The notes under the pieces are model-generated. The model was not told where the DNA came from, did no database searches, and was given only the letters and a program-made list of their open reading frames with translations. 64,000 bases of DNA. It comes from Citrobacter amalonaticus Y19. Its GTDB lineage: Bacteria; Pseudomonadota; Gammaproteobacteria; Enterobacterales; Enterobacteriaceae. Shown here piece after piece: positions 16,889-25,185 of the stretch. The stretch spans positions 5,208,001 through 5,272,000 of the forward strand of contig NZ_CP011132.1 of NCBI RefSeq assembly GCF_000981805.1, read 5' to 3'. The first letter of the stretch is position 1. Each line of letters begins with the position of its first letter. The translations under genes and the position numbers were made by a program.

Positions 16889-17251
16889 ATGGAACAGATT
16901 ACAGTCGTGATTGGCGATCGTCTGGGGAAAGGCCAGAAAGTGGCGGCAGGCGTCGAGAAAGCCGGTGGTCGTGCAGTGGTAGTACCGGGCGTCGCCGCGG
17001 ATATGAAACTGGGGGACGTGATGAAAGCGGAAAACGCCACGTTCGGCATCTCTTTTTGCGGCAGCGGCGGCGCGGGCGCTATCACCGCACAGAACAAATA
17101 CGGCTACAAAGCCAAATACGGGATGCGCTCTGTGGATGAAGGCGTAACGGCGATTAACGAAGGCTGCAACGTGCTGGGCTTCGGCTTTATGGATAAAGAA
17201 GAGCTCGGTGAGCGTCTGGTTCAGGCCTGGCAGAAAAAATACGGCGCGTAA
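16889..17251 (+). CDS. SFCGS-family glycine-rich protein
   Basis: A 120-aa soluble protein with the family motif SFCGSGGAGAI at residues 55-65, Cys57 being the conserved cysteine. The fold looks Rossmann-like: an N-terminal ITVVIGDRLGKGQKV strand-loop, the Cys-Gly-rich loop, and YGYKAKYGMRSVDEGVTAINEGCNVLGFGFMD. The Cys-Gly-Ser-Gly loop recalls the phospho-cysteine loop of PTS EIIB proteins, and E. coli YhfU has a similar CNTGAGAA loop. The function is not known. An AAGGAG box precedes the ATG and DUF4312 follows 2 bp after the stop. Confidence 0.85.
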   Translation: MEQITVVIGDRLGKGQKVAAGVEKAGGRAVVVPGVAADMKLGDVMKAENATFGISFCGSGGAGAITAQNKYGYKAKYGMRSVDEGVTAINEGCNVLGFGFMDKEELGERLVQAWQKKYGA

Positions 17252-17253
17252 GT

Positions 17254-17553
17254 ATGAAAGAACAATTCACCACAACGGTGAGAGTCACCGGTAAAGGCGA
17301 AGCCAAAACGCGCGCCTTTGCCGATGCCCTGAACCACGTTCAGGCCGCGGTCATGAAGGCATCGCCGCATATTTTACTGCGTATTGAGCCACAGGATGTG
17401 CAGGTTGTTCAAGCGCGGGAAGCGGTGCGCAAAGAAGCGTTTTTGTTCTTCTTTCTGCGCCGGGAACGACGCACTTACAGCGTGGAGCTGGATGTGACCG
17501 TCAACGTGACAGCCATCAATCTGGACAAGGTGGATTTTGTCTCGCAACGCTGA
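17254..17553 (+). CDS. DUF4312 family protein
   Basis: A 99-aa alpha/beta protein with no membrane segment (MKEQFTTTVRVTGKGEAKTRAF start). A KEAFLFFFLRRERRTYSVELDVTVNVTAI region suggests a beta-rich core with a basic hydrophobic patch. It starts 2 bp after the SFCGS gene, so translation is coupled. Its function is unknown; its constant company with SFCGS, DUF4311 and DUF4310 suggests a transporter accessory or a cytosolic subunit. Confidence 0.8.
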   Translation: MKEQFTTTVRVTGKGEAKTRAFADALNHVQAAVMKASPHILLRIEPQDVQVVQAREAVRKEAFLFFFLRRERRTYSVELDVTVNVTAINLDKVDFVSQR

Positions 17554-17575
17554 TTCTTGTTAAGAAGGCATAATT

Positions 17576-18352
17576 ATGTTCCTGATAATTTTAATAAAAT
17601 CGCTCATCATCGGTGCCCTCGTCGGCGTGGGTGTGGGGGCCGGGGCTGCACGCATGTTTCATGCGCCTACTACACAGGGGATGGGGGCATTTCGAACTCT
17701 GGGGGAACTGAACTCCTGCGAAGGGGATCCGGCTTCTCACTTCTCGTTTGGTCTGGGCTTTTTCTTTAACGCCTGGGCCTCATCCGTTGCGGCGGGCTCG
17801 TTCACACAGGACGTGGATCACCGCATTATTCCTAACTGGGGCGCGGCAGCGCTGATGATCAAAAACCGCAACGTCGGTGAAACGCTGCATGACCCGAAAA
17901 AGATGGCGATTGCCTGCGGCATCATCGGCATGATCGTCGTGACCTTCCTGAACCTCACCGCCTCTTCCGTACCGGAAGCGTTGCAGGTGACCGCCGTTAA
18001 GGTACTGGTTCCTGCGGCAAACCTGCTGGTCAACACCGTGATGCCGGTGATCTTCTGGCTGGCGGCAATCGACGCCGGTAAGAAATCGGGCTTCTGGGCA
18101 ACCGTTTTCGGCGGCGCGGCGCAGTTGATCATGGGTAACGCCGTACCGGGTCTGGTGCTGGGCATCCTGATCGGTAAAGGCGTTGAAGAGAGCGGCTGGA
18201 ACCATGTGACCAAAGTGATGATGGCGGCGATTGTTCTGCTGTTCGTCCTGAGCGGCTTCTTCCGTGGCTTCGACATGAAGATGATCGAATCCTTCCACAT
18301 GACCGTGCCGAACTGGCTCGAACTGATCCACAACTCGCTTAGCGGCAAATAA
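17576..18352 (+). CDS. DUF4311 family membrane protein (putative transporter subunit)
   Basis: A 258-aa polytopic inner-membrane protein with about six or seven hydrophobic segments, Gly/Ala-rich in the first (IIGALVGVGVGAGAARMF). A polar loop with GELNSCEGDPASHFSFGLGFFFNAW and a TQDVDHRIIPNW segment may form the substrate path. Late helices include FGGAAQLIMGNAVPGLVLGILIGKG. It starts behind AAGAAGGC 22 bp after DUF4312, and DUF4310 follows 11 bp later. It is probably one half of a two-component permease; the substrate is unknown. Confidence 0.82.
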   Translation: MFLIILIKSLIIGALVGVGVGAGAARMFHAPTTQGMGAFRTLGELNSCEGDPASHFSFGLGFFFNAWASSVAAGSFTQDVDHRIIPNWGAAALMIKNRNVGETLHDPKKMAIACGIIGMIVVTFLNLTASSVPEALQVTAVKVLVPAANLLVNTVMPVIFWLAAIDAGKKSGFWATVFGGAAQLIMGNAVPGLVLGILIGKGVEESGWNHVTKVMMAAIVLLFVLSGFFRGFDMKMIESFHMTVPNWLELIHNSLSGK

Positions 18353-18363
18353 CGGAGGCCACA

Positions 18364-19008
18364 ATGGAACAGAATAAAGGTTTTTGGTTTGCCGACTGGT
18401 CGTTCCCGATCTTCGTTGGCTTGCTCTCCTCCGGCGTGTTTGCCGGGACGCACATGTACTACCTGTACGGGATTGGCGCGTTCAACGAAGTGGCTTTCGT
18501 GGCCATGCTGAAAGCGGGAATTGATACCGGATCGTACGGCGCGGTGGCGGCGTTTGGCGCCAGCTTCCTGTTCGCCCGTATTATCGAAGGTTCTCTGGTG
18601 GGGATTCTGGATATCGGCGGCGCGATTCAGACCGGCGTGGGTCTGGGGGTTCCGGCGCTGCTGCTGGGCGCGGGCATTATGTTCCCGGTTGAGAACTTTA
18701 TCGCTTCTCTGGCTACGGGGCTGGCGATTGGTCTGGCGATCGGTTACGTCATCATTCTGGCGCGTAAGTTCACCATCAATCAAAGTGATTCGACCTACGG
18801 GGCGGACGTGATGATGGGGGCCGGTAACGCCTCGGGGCGTTTCCTTGGCCCATTGATCATCCTCAGTGCGATGACGGCGTCGATCCCTATCGGTGTGGGT
18901 TCTTTGGTTGGCGCACTGCTGTTTTACATCTGGCAGAAACCGATCACCGGCGGCGCGATCCTTGGCGCAATGATTTTAGGTTCAATCTTCCCGATTGCCA
19001 TTAGCTAA
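18364..19008 (+). CDS. DUF4310 family membrane protein (putative transporter subunit)
   Basis: A 214-aa polytopic membrane protein with about six hydrophobic helices and Gly-rich packing motifs (GILDIGGAIQTGVGLGVPALLLGAG, GAILGAMILGSIF). It begins behind CGGAGG. It is translated directly after DUF4311 and probably pairs with it as a hetero-oligomeric permease. No ATPase, binding protein or classical PTS EIIC is encoded in the operon, so energy coupling is unresolved. Confidence 0.82.
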   Translation: MEQNKGFWFADWSFPIFVGLLSSGVFAGTHMYYLYGIGAFNEVAFVAMLKAGIDTGSYGAVAAFGASFLFARIIEGSLVGILDIGGAIQTGVGLGVPALLLGAGIMFPVENFIASLATGLAIGLAIGYVIILARKFTINQSDSTYGADVMMGAGNASGRFLGPLIILSAMTASIPIGVGSLVGALLFYIWQKPITGGAILGAMILGSIFPIAIS

Positions 19009-19052
19009 CCCCCCGGCGGGCGTGAAAACGCCCGCACTAACAGGAGAGAGAC

Positions 19053-20186
19053 ATGTTTGATTTACTCCTGCGCCGTGCGCGTCTGGTTGACGATACGGTT
19101 TGTGACATCGCCCTGAAGGACGGCAAAATCGCCGCGTTAGGCGAGATAAACGACCCGGCGGTGAAAACCGTTGAGCTCAACGGCGAGTGTTACGTCAGCG
19201 CCGGATGGATTGATTCCCACGTTCACTGCTATCCAAACTCCCCGATTTATCACGACGAACCGGACAGCGTAGGCATTGCCACCGGCGTGACCACCGTTGT
19301 GGATGCGGGCAGCACCGGTGCCGACGATATTGATGATTTCTATACCCTTACGCGCGAAGCTGCGACGGAAGTCTATGCGCTACTGAATATCTCCCGTGTC
19401 GGATTGATTGCACAAAACGAGCTGGCGAACATGGCCAACATCGACGCCGACGCGGTGAAGCAGGCGGTAAAACGTTACCCCGATTTTATCGTTGGCCTGA
19501 AGGCGCGAATGAGCAGCAGCGTGGTGGGTGAAAATGGCATTACACCGCTGGATCGCGCGAAAGCGATGCAGCAAGAGAACGGTGATTTTCCCCTGATGGT
19601 CCACATCGGCAATAACCCGCCGGATTTGGATGAGATTGCGGAGCGCCTGACGGCGGGCGATATCATCACCCACTGCTACAACGGAAAACCCAATCGTATC
19701 CTGACGCCGGAAGGCGAACTGCGCGCCTCGGTCACCCGGGCGATTCAACGCGGTGTGCGTCTGGATGTTGGGCACGGCACTGCCAGCCTGAGTTTCGCGG
19801 TGGCGAAACGCGCCATCAGCTTAGGCATTCTGCCGCAGACCATCAGCTCTGATATCTATTGCCGCAACCGCATCAGCGGCCCGGTGTATTCACTGGCGAA
19901 CGTGATGTCGAAATTCCTCGCCATCGGAATGTCGCTGCCGCAGGTCATCGACTGCGTGACCGCCAATGCCGCCGATGGCTTGCGTCTGAAATCCAAAGGT
20001 CGCCTCCAGCCAGGTCTGGACGCTGACTTAACCCTCTTTACGCTAAAGCGTCAGCCAACCGTGCTGATGGATGCCGAAAATGACAGTTTGCAGGCTGAGA
20101 ATCTGCTGGTGCCGCTTGCCGCAATACGTGCGGGCAAGGGCTATATGACCGAACAAGGGAGCGCGGAACATGCCTTCGATTTTTGA
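19053..20186 (+). CDS. Amidohydrolase/deacetylase family metallohydrolase (dihydroorotase-like)
   Basis: A 377-aa TIM-barrel amidohydrolase with the full binuclear metal site. HxH is at residues 56/58 (DSHVHCY), the probable carbamylated Lys is K150 (GLKARMSSS), further His residues occur in MVHIGNN and ITHCYNG, and the catalytic Asp is in TISSDIY. It resembles dihydroorotase-like enzymes that act on cyclic amides, N-acyl or N-carbamoyl groups. In this operon it probably removes an N-acyl group or opens a ring before the PLP lyase acts. It starts behind AGGAGAGA and its end overlaps dgaE by 17 nt. Confidence 0.88.
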   Translation: MFDLLLRRARLVDDTVCDIALKDGKIAALGEINDPAVKTVELNGECYVSAGWIDSHVHCYPNSPIYHDEPDSVGIATGVTTVVDAGSTGADDIDDFYTLTREAATEVYALLNISRVGLIAQNELANMANIDADAVKQAVKRYPDFIVGLKARMSSSVVGENGITPLDRAKAMQQENGDFPLMVHIGNNPPDLDEIAERLTAGDIITHCYNGKPNRILTPEGELRASVTRAIQRGVRLDVGHGTASLSFAVAKRAISLGILPQTISSDIYCRNRISGPVYSLANVMSKFLAIGMSLPQVIDCVTANAADGLRLKSKGRLQPGLDADLTLFTLKRQPTVLMDAENDSLQAENLLVPLAAIRAGKGYMTEQGSAEHAFDF

Positions 20187-21288
20187 GAAATACCATTTAA
20201 AGCAGGTTATTAATACCTCCGGACGTATGACGGCGCTGGGCGTTTCTACGCCGCGCCCGGAAGTGGTGGAAGCGGCGATGGCCGGCATGAACCAGTACTT
20301 TGAAATGAAAGATCTGGTGAATAAAACCGGGGAATACATCGCGACGCTGCTGGATGTGGAAGGGGCGACAGTGGTCTCCTGTGCGTCGGCGGGTATCGCC
20401 CAGTCGGTGGCTGCCGTGCTGGTTCAGGACAGCGACTGGCTGTTGGAAAACCTGCACGTCACGCCGATTGAAAATAACGAAATCGTGCTGCCGAGAGGCC
20501 ATAACGTCAACTTTGGTGCGCCGGTCGGCACGATGGTGGCGCTGGGCGGCGGCAAGCTGGTGGAAGCGGGTTATGCCAATGAATGTTCTGCTGCACAGCT
20601 GGCTGCGGCGATCACCCCGCGTACGGCGGCGATCCTGTACATCAAATCCCACCACTGCGTGCAGAAAAGCATGCTCAGCGTTGAGCAGGCTGTCGTGGTG
20701 GCGCGTAAACATAATCTGCCGCTGATTGTCGATGCGGCAGCGGAAGAAGATCTGCAGTGCTACTACCGTTCCGGCGCGGATCTGGTGATCTACAGCGGTG
20801 CGAAGGCCATTGAAGGGCCAACCAGCGGACTGGTCATCGGTAAAACGCAGTATGTCGAGTGGGTGAAACGCCAGACTGCGGGCATTGGCCGGGCGATGAA
20901 GGTCGGCAAAGAGGGGATTCTTGGCCTGACCTGCGCCATTGAACTCTATCTGCATGCGCAGAAAGAGAGCGGCGCGGAGATGGTGGAAAAAATGACGCCG
21001 TTTATTGACGCGCTGAATGCGCTCAACGGGGTGACCGCTCGCGTGGTGTGGGACAGCGCCGGACGGGATATCGCCCGTGCAGAAATTAAGTTCGATGAAG
21101 CCGTTACCGGCATCGCGACGGGTGAACTGGTGGACGCGCTCAAGCAGGGCGAATACGCAATTTACTTCCGTGGCTACAAAGCCAACGAAGGGATTATTGA
21201 AGCGGATGTGCGCAGCGTAGACCGCGCACAGCTGGACATTGTGGCGCGCCGTATCGGTGACGTGATTAATCAGGAGAAACAAGCATGA
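20170..21288 (+). CDS. DgaE-family PLP-dependent ammonia lyase (SelA-like fold)
   Basis: A 372-aa PLP enzyme of the SelA/DgaE group. The Schiff-base lysine is K212 in YSGAKAIEGPTSG, and the acidic residue that contacts the PLP ring is in VDAAAEEDL. DgaE of Salmonella eliminates ammonia from D-glucosaminate 6-phosphate to give 2-keto-3-deoxygluconate 6-phosphate. The present protein is expected to carry out the same type of alpha,beta-elimination on a 2-amino sugar acid. It overlaps the upstream hydrolase by 17 nt and the downstream aldolase by 4 nt (ATGA), so the three catabolic enzymes are tightly coupled. Confidence 0.88.
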   Translation: MPSIFEKYHLKQVINTSGRMTALGVSTPRPEVVEAAMAGMNQYFEMKDLVNKTGEYIATLLDVEGATVVSCASAGIAQSVAAVLVQDSDWLLENLHVTPIENNEIVLPRGHNVNFGAPVGTMVALGGGKLVEAGYANECSAAQLAAAITPRTAAILYIKSHHCVQKSMLSVEQAVVVARKHNLPLIVDAAAEEDLQCYYRSGADLVIYSGAKAIEGPTSGLVIGKTQYVEWVKRQTAGIGRAMKVGKEGILGLTCAIELYLHAQKESGAEMVEKMTPFIDALNALNGVTARVVWDSAGRDIARAEIKFDEAVTGIATGELVDALKQGEYAIYFRGYKANEGIIEADVRSVDRAQLDIVARRIGDVINQEKQA

Positions 21289-22025
21289 AACTGACCCCGA
21301 ACTTTTACCGCGATCGCGTCTGCCTGAATGTACTGGCCGGCTCGAAAGAGAACGCTCGTGATATTTACGACGCGGCGGAAGGTCATGTGCTGGTCGGCGT
21401 GCTCTCCAAAAATTACCCGGATGTCGAAAGCGCCGTGGCGGATATGCGTGACTACGCGACGCTTATCAACAACGCGCTCTCTGTCGGGCTGGGCGCGGGC
21501 GATCCGAACCAGTCGGCGATGGTCAGTGAAATCTCCCGCCAGGTTCAGCCGCAGCACGTCAACCAGGTGTTCACCGGCGTGGCAACCAGTCGCGCCCTGC
21601 TCGGGCAGAGTGAGACGGTGGTTAACGGTCTGGTATCGCCAACCGGTACGCCGGGTCTGGTGAAAATTTCCACCGGACCGTTGAGCTGCAAAGCGGCGGA
21701 CGGCATTGTCCCGGTCGAAACGGCTATCGCATTGCTGAAAGATATGGGCGGTAGTTCGATCAAATACTTCCCGATGGGCGGTCTGAAATGCCGTGACGAA
21801 TATAAAGCGGTGGCTGAGGCCTGTGCGCGTCATGATTTCTGGCTGGAACCGACCGGTGGGATCGATCTGGAAAACTATGCTGAGATTTTGCAAATTGCCC
21901 TCGACGCGGGCGTCAGTAAAATCATTCCTCACATTTATAGTTCTATTATTGATAAGGTAAATGGGAACACCCGTCCGGATGATGTGCGCCAGCTGCTTGC
22001 GCTGACCCGGGCGTGTGTAGGTTAA
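21285..22025 (+). CDS. DgaF-family 2-dehydro-3-deoxy-phosphogluconate aldolase
   Basis: A 246-aa class I aldolase of the KDPG/KHG type. The Schiff-base lysine is K160 in SSIKYFPMGG. The DgaF family is longer than Eda and makes pyruvate and glyceraldehyde 3-phosphate. Its start overlaps the stop of the PLP lyase (ATGA). With the lyase it forms a two-step route from a 2-amino-2-deoxy sugar acid phosphate to central metabolism. No sugar kinase is present, so the substrate must arrive phosphorylated or the aldolase must accept an unphosphorylated keto-deoxy acid. Confidence 0.87.
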   Translation: MKLTPNFYRDRVCLNVLAGSKENARDIYDAAEGHVLVGVLSKNYPDVESAVADMRDYATLINNALSVGLGAGDPNQSAMVSEISRQVQPQHVNQVFTGVATSRALLGQSETVVNGLVSPTGTPGLVKISTGPLSCKAADGIVPVETAIALLKDMGGSSIKYFPMGGLKCRDEYKAVAEACARHDFWLEPTGGIDLENYAEILQIALDAGVSKIIPHIYSSIIDKVNGNTRPDDVRQLLALTRACVG

Positions 22026-22043
22026 AAAAACGAGGAGAGTGAT

Positions 22044-23954
22044 GTGCGATTCCCCAACCAACGTTTGGCGCAACTGTTTACTATGTTGCAAAACGAGACG
22101 CTGCCACAGGATGAGCTGGCGCAGCGGTTGTCGGTTTCCACACGTACTGTTCGTGCCGATATTACTGCGCTCAACGCCCTGCTGACTCAGCACGGCGCGC
22201 AGTTTATCCTCAGCCGGGGCAACGGTTATCAGCTCAGGATCGATGACCCGGCAAGCTATCAGTCCCTGCAATCGCAGCAGCCCAGCGCGCTGCGAATTCC
22301 GCGAACCAGTCATGAACGCGTGCACTATCTGATGGTGCGCTTTCTGACATCCGCCTTTTCTCTCAAACTCGAAGATTTAGCTGATGAATGGTTTGTCAGT
22401 CGGGCGACGTTACAGAACGACATGGCGGAAGTGCGCGAATGGCTGCAACGCTATCATCTGACGCTGGAAACGCGCCCGCGCCACGGTATGAAACTGTTCG
22501 GCAGCGAGATGGCGATCCGCGCCTGTCTGACCGATCTGCTCTGGACCCTGGCGCAGCAGGATCCTGCTAATCCGCTGGTGACCGAAGAGGCGCTGTATGC
22601 CGGTGTGCCGTCGCAGCTTCAACCTCTCCTTGAGGAGATCTTCAACCGCTTCCATATTCGCCTTACCGACGAAGGCGAGCTGTTTTTGCGTCTGTACTGC
22701 GCGGTCGCGGTACGCCGCATCAGCGAAGGGTATCCGCTGTCGGAGTTCACCACCGAAGAGGTGGAAGAGAACGTGTGCCTGGCGGCGCGTGAGATTGCTG
22801 CTGTGGTGCAGCATCTGGCAAATCATCCGCTTTCGGTGTCAGAAGAGAACTGGCTGAAGGTGCATATCGCGGCGCGGCAGGTGCAGGAGATTGCCCCCAG
22901 CGCGATCAATGCCGACGACGAGGAAGCGCTGGTCAATTACATCCTGCGGTTTATCAACAGCCAGTACAACTATAACCTGTTGAATGATAAACAGCTTCAT
23001 GCGGATTTACTCACTCACATCAAAACGATGATCACCCGGGTGCGCTATCAGATAATGATCCCGAACCCGCTGCTGGAGAACATCAAGCAGCACTATCCAA
23101 TGGCATGGGATATGACCCTGGCGGCGGTTTCCAGTTGGGGCAAATACACCCCTTACGCCATCAGCGAAAATGAGATCGGCTTTCTGGTGTTGCACATCGG
23201 CGTTGGGCTTGAACGTAGTTACAACATCGGTTACCAACGGCAGCCAAAAGTCCTGCTGGTTTGTGACGCGGGAAATGCGATGGTGCGGATGATTGAAGCG
23301 GTACTGGCGCGTAAATATCCGCAGATTGAAATTGTGCATACGCTGACGCTGCGCGATTATGAACAGCGCGAGAGTATCGCGGAGGACTTTGTGATCGCCA
23401 CTGCGCGGATCGGTGAGAAAGACAAACCGGTCGTGCAAATAGCCCCGTTCCCCACCGATTATCAGCTGGAACAGATTGGTAAATTGGTGCTGGTGGACAG
23501 AACCCGTCCGTGGATGCTGAACAAATACTTTGATGCCGCGCATTTTCGTATTATCGACGGCGAAATGGACCAGCAGACGCTGTTTAAAACCTTGTGCGAT
23601 CAGTTGCAGAGTGAAGGGTTTGTCGATGCGGAATTCCTCGACTCGGTGGTCGAGCGTGAGGCGATCGTCAGCACAATGCTCGGTGACAGCATTGCGCTGC
23701 CGCACGCCCTCGGACTGCTGGCGAAAAAAACGGTGGTCTATACGGTGCTCGCCCCACAGGGCATCGCCTGGGGTGACGAAACCGCACACGTGATCTTTTT
23801 ACTCGCGATCAGTAAAAGCGAGTACGAAGAGGCAATGGCTATCTACGATATCTTCGTCACTTTCCTGCGTGAACGCGCGATGACGCGACTGTGCGGTAGC
23901 CAAAACTTCGCCGAGTTTAAAGCGGTAGCGATGGAGTGCGTGAGTCGTTTTTGA
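22044..23954 (+). CDS. PRD-domain transcriptional activator with EIIB- and EIIA-like domains
   Basis: A 636-aa MtlR/LicR-type regulator. In order it has an N-terminal winged HTH (about 5-60), a second HTH-like segment (about 88-165), two PTS regulation domains (about 175-280 and 290-395), an EIIB-like domain with Cys407 (VCDAGNAMVRMI), and an EIIA-like domain with His554 (ALPHAL). Phosphorylation by the PTS at the PRD His residues and at the EIIA/EIIB sites sets the activity of such activators. The start is GTG 22044 behind CGAGGAGAG. As the last gene of the operon it probably controls its own cluster through the upstream palindrome. Confidence 0.92.
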   Translation: MRFPNQRLAQLFTMLQNETLPQDELAQRLSVSTRTVRADITALNALLTQHGAQFILSRGNGYQLRIDDPASYQSLQSQQPSALRIPRTSHERVHYLMVRFLTSAFSLKLEDLADEWFVSRATLQNDMAEVREWLQRYHLTLETRPRHGMKLFGSEMAIRACLTDLLWTLAQQDPANPLVTEEALYAGVPSQLQPLLEEIFNRFHIRLTDEGELFLRLYCAVAVRRISEGYPLSEFTTEEVEENVCLAAREIAAVVQHLANHPLSVSEENWLKVHIAARQVQEIAPSAINADDEEALVNYILRFINSQYNYNLLNDKQLHADLLTHIKTMITRVRYQIMIPNPLLENIKQHYPMAWDMTLAAVSSWGKYTPYAISENEIGFLVLHIGVGLERSYNIGYQRQPKVLLVCDAGNAMVRMIEAVLARKYPQIEIVHTLTLRDYEQRESIAEDFVIATARIGEKDKPVVQIAPFPTDYQLEQIGKLVLVDRTRPWMLNKYFDAAHFRIIDGEMDQQTLFKTLCDQLQSEGFVDAEFLDSVVEREAIVSTMLGDSIALPHALGLLAKKTVVYTVLAPQGIAWGDETAHVIFLLAISKSEYEEAMAIYDIFVTFLRERAMTRLCGSQNFAEFKAVAMECVSRF

Positions 23955-23975
23955 GAGCCATTATCCAGATATGAA

Positions 23976-24008
23976 TGTAATGCAGATGTAATGCTATAAT
24001 GCATTACA
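23976..24008. promoter_or_regulatory. RelBE-type operator/promoter
   Basis: The half-site TGTAATGC occurs at 23976-23983 and 23987-23994, and its inverse GCATTACA at 24001-24008. The -10 hexamer TATAAT (23995-24000) sits exactly between the inverted pair, so RelB binding would block the promoter. Confidence 0.85.
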
Positions 24009-24031
24009 TTTCTTTTTTCTCTGGAGGCATA

Positions 24032-24274
24032 ATGGCCACACTTAACGTCCGTCTGGATGACAAACTCAAAAACGAGGCGTATGCCGTGCTGGAAAAACTC
24101 AATATTACGCCTACTGAAGCGGTAAGACTGCTGTTTCAGTATGTGGCTGAAAATGGACGCATGCCGATAAAGACACTCACTGTCAGTGATAGCGAAGAAG
24201 CGTTATTGCGTACTGTCAGGGAGCGACTGGCCGATCCGCAAGAGGCCATTAAGGTCAGACTGGATGCGCTATGA
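24032..24274 (+). CDS. RelB/DinJ-family antitoxin
   Basis: An 80-aa antitoxin with an N-terminal ribbon-helix-helix (MATLNVRLDDKLKNEAYAVLEKLNITPTEAVRLLF), then a charged tail that would wrap the toxin. ATG 24032 follows CTGGAGG; an upstream in-frame start would run into the promoter. It overlaps the toxin by 11 nt. It represses its own promoter through the TGTAATGC repeats. Confidence 0.9.
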   Translation: MATLNVRLDDKLKNEAYAVLEKLNITPTEAVRLLFQYVAENGRMPIKTLTVSDSEEALLRTVRERLADPQEAIKVRLDAL

Positions 24275-24509
24275 ACTGGCGTTTGATCCGCGAGCGCTGA
24301 AGGAATGGCAAAAGTTGGGTGAAACGGTGAAAAACCAGTTCAGGAAGAAACTGGCTGAGGTGCTTTTACATCCACGGCTCCCCTCCGCCCGGCTTCATGA
24401 CTTTCCTGATTGCTACAAGATAAAACTCAAGGCGTCAGGCTTCAGGCTGGTTTATCAGGTGAAGGACGCACAGATTCTGGTATTGGTGATTGCGATCGGT
24501 AATCGGTAA
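24264..24509 (+). CDS. RelE-family mRNA interferase toxin
   Basis: An 81-aa RelE-type toxin (MRYELAFDPRALKEWQKLGE start) with the family's basic residues in PSARLHDFPDCYKIKLKASGFRLVYQVKD. The C-terminus ends VIAIGNR; the catalytic set of RelE proteins includes Arg and Lys/Tyr residues, and equivalents are present. The start overlaps the antitoxin by 11 nt, which ties toxin to antitoxin synthesis. It probably cleaves mRNA on the ribosome. Confidence 0.9.
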   Translation: MRYELAFDPRALKEWQKLGETVKNQFRKKLAEVLLHPRLPSARLHDFPDCYKIKLKASGFRLVYQVKDAQILVLVIAIGNR

Positions 24510-24563
24510 ACGGGAAAAATCGGCCGTTTATCAGGAAGCTGACAAACGGCTTTGACGGGGACG

Positions 24564-25028
24564 TTACCGCAAATGGTGCACAACCTGGTTGCTGCTGCCG
24601 CGCCAGATCAGCGCCGGGTCTTTCAGATCCTGCACATACTTACCGTCGACCAGCACGTTGATGAGATCCACAACCTGCATTTGCGCGGCATTGAGTTCAT
24701 CTAGCTTATAGCCGGTCCACACCCAGATATCTTTGCCCGCACATTCAGCGTGAATGCGTTGCACCAGTTTCAGAATATCCGGTACGTTCTGCGGATGAAG
24801 CGGATCGCCGCCGGAAAGGGAGATCCCCTGGCGGTGGATCCGTGTATCGTTCAGATCGTTAATGATCTGGTCTTCCATTTCTTTCGTGAACGGTTGGCCT
24901 GAATTGAGTCGCCAGGTGCTTTTGTTGTAGCAGCCAGGACATTCGTGCACGCACCCTGAAACAAACAGGGTGCAGCGAGTTCCGGGGCCATTAACGATGT
25001 CGACAGGATAATATTGATGGTAATTCAT
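24564..25028 (-). CDS. nrdG: Anaerobic ribonucleotide reductase-activating protein
   Basis: Radical SAM activase, 154 aa. The CxxxCxxC cluster is at Cys26, Cys30 and Cys33 (SGCVHECPGCY), and GGDPLHP holds the SAM-binding glycines. It uses SAM and a 4Fe-4S cluster to make the glycyl radical on NrdD. ATG 25028 (MNYHQYY) follows GAGGAAAA and gives the E. coli length. It lies downstream of nrdD across a REP element, which may lower nrdG expression relative to nrdD. Confidence 0.98.
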   Translation of the reverse strand: MNYHQYYPVDIVNGPGTRCTLFVSGCVHECPGCYNKSTWRLNSGQPFTKEMEDQIINDLNDTRIHRQGISLSGGDPLHPQNVPDILKLVQRIHAECAGKDIWVWTGYKLDELNAAQMQVVDLINVLVDGKYVQDLKDPALIWRGSSNQVVHHLR

Positions 25029-25185
25029 TTTTCCTCGTTGCATTTGGCGCTGTAGCGGTGCTGGCCGCTCTCACTCTCCCGGGTCACTTACTTATGTAAG
25101 CTCCCCTGGATTCGTTCGTTTGCCGCCTTGCTACAACACCAACTGCTTAGAGGAAAACCACGACATTGGAACTATAGCGAGCGGT

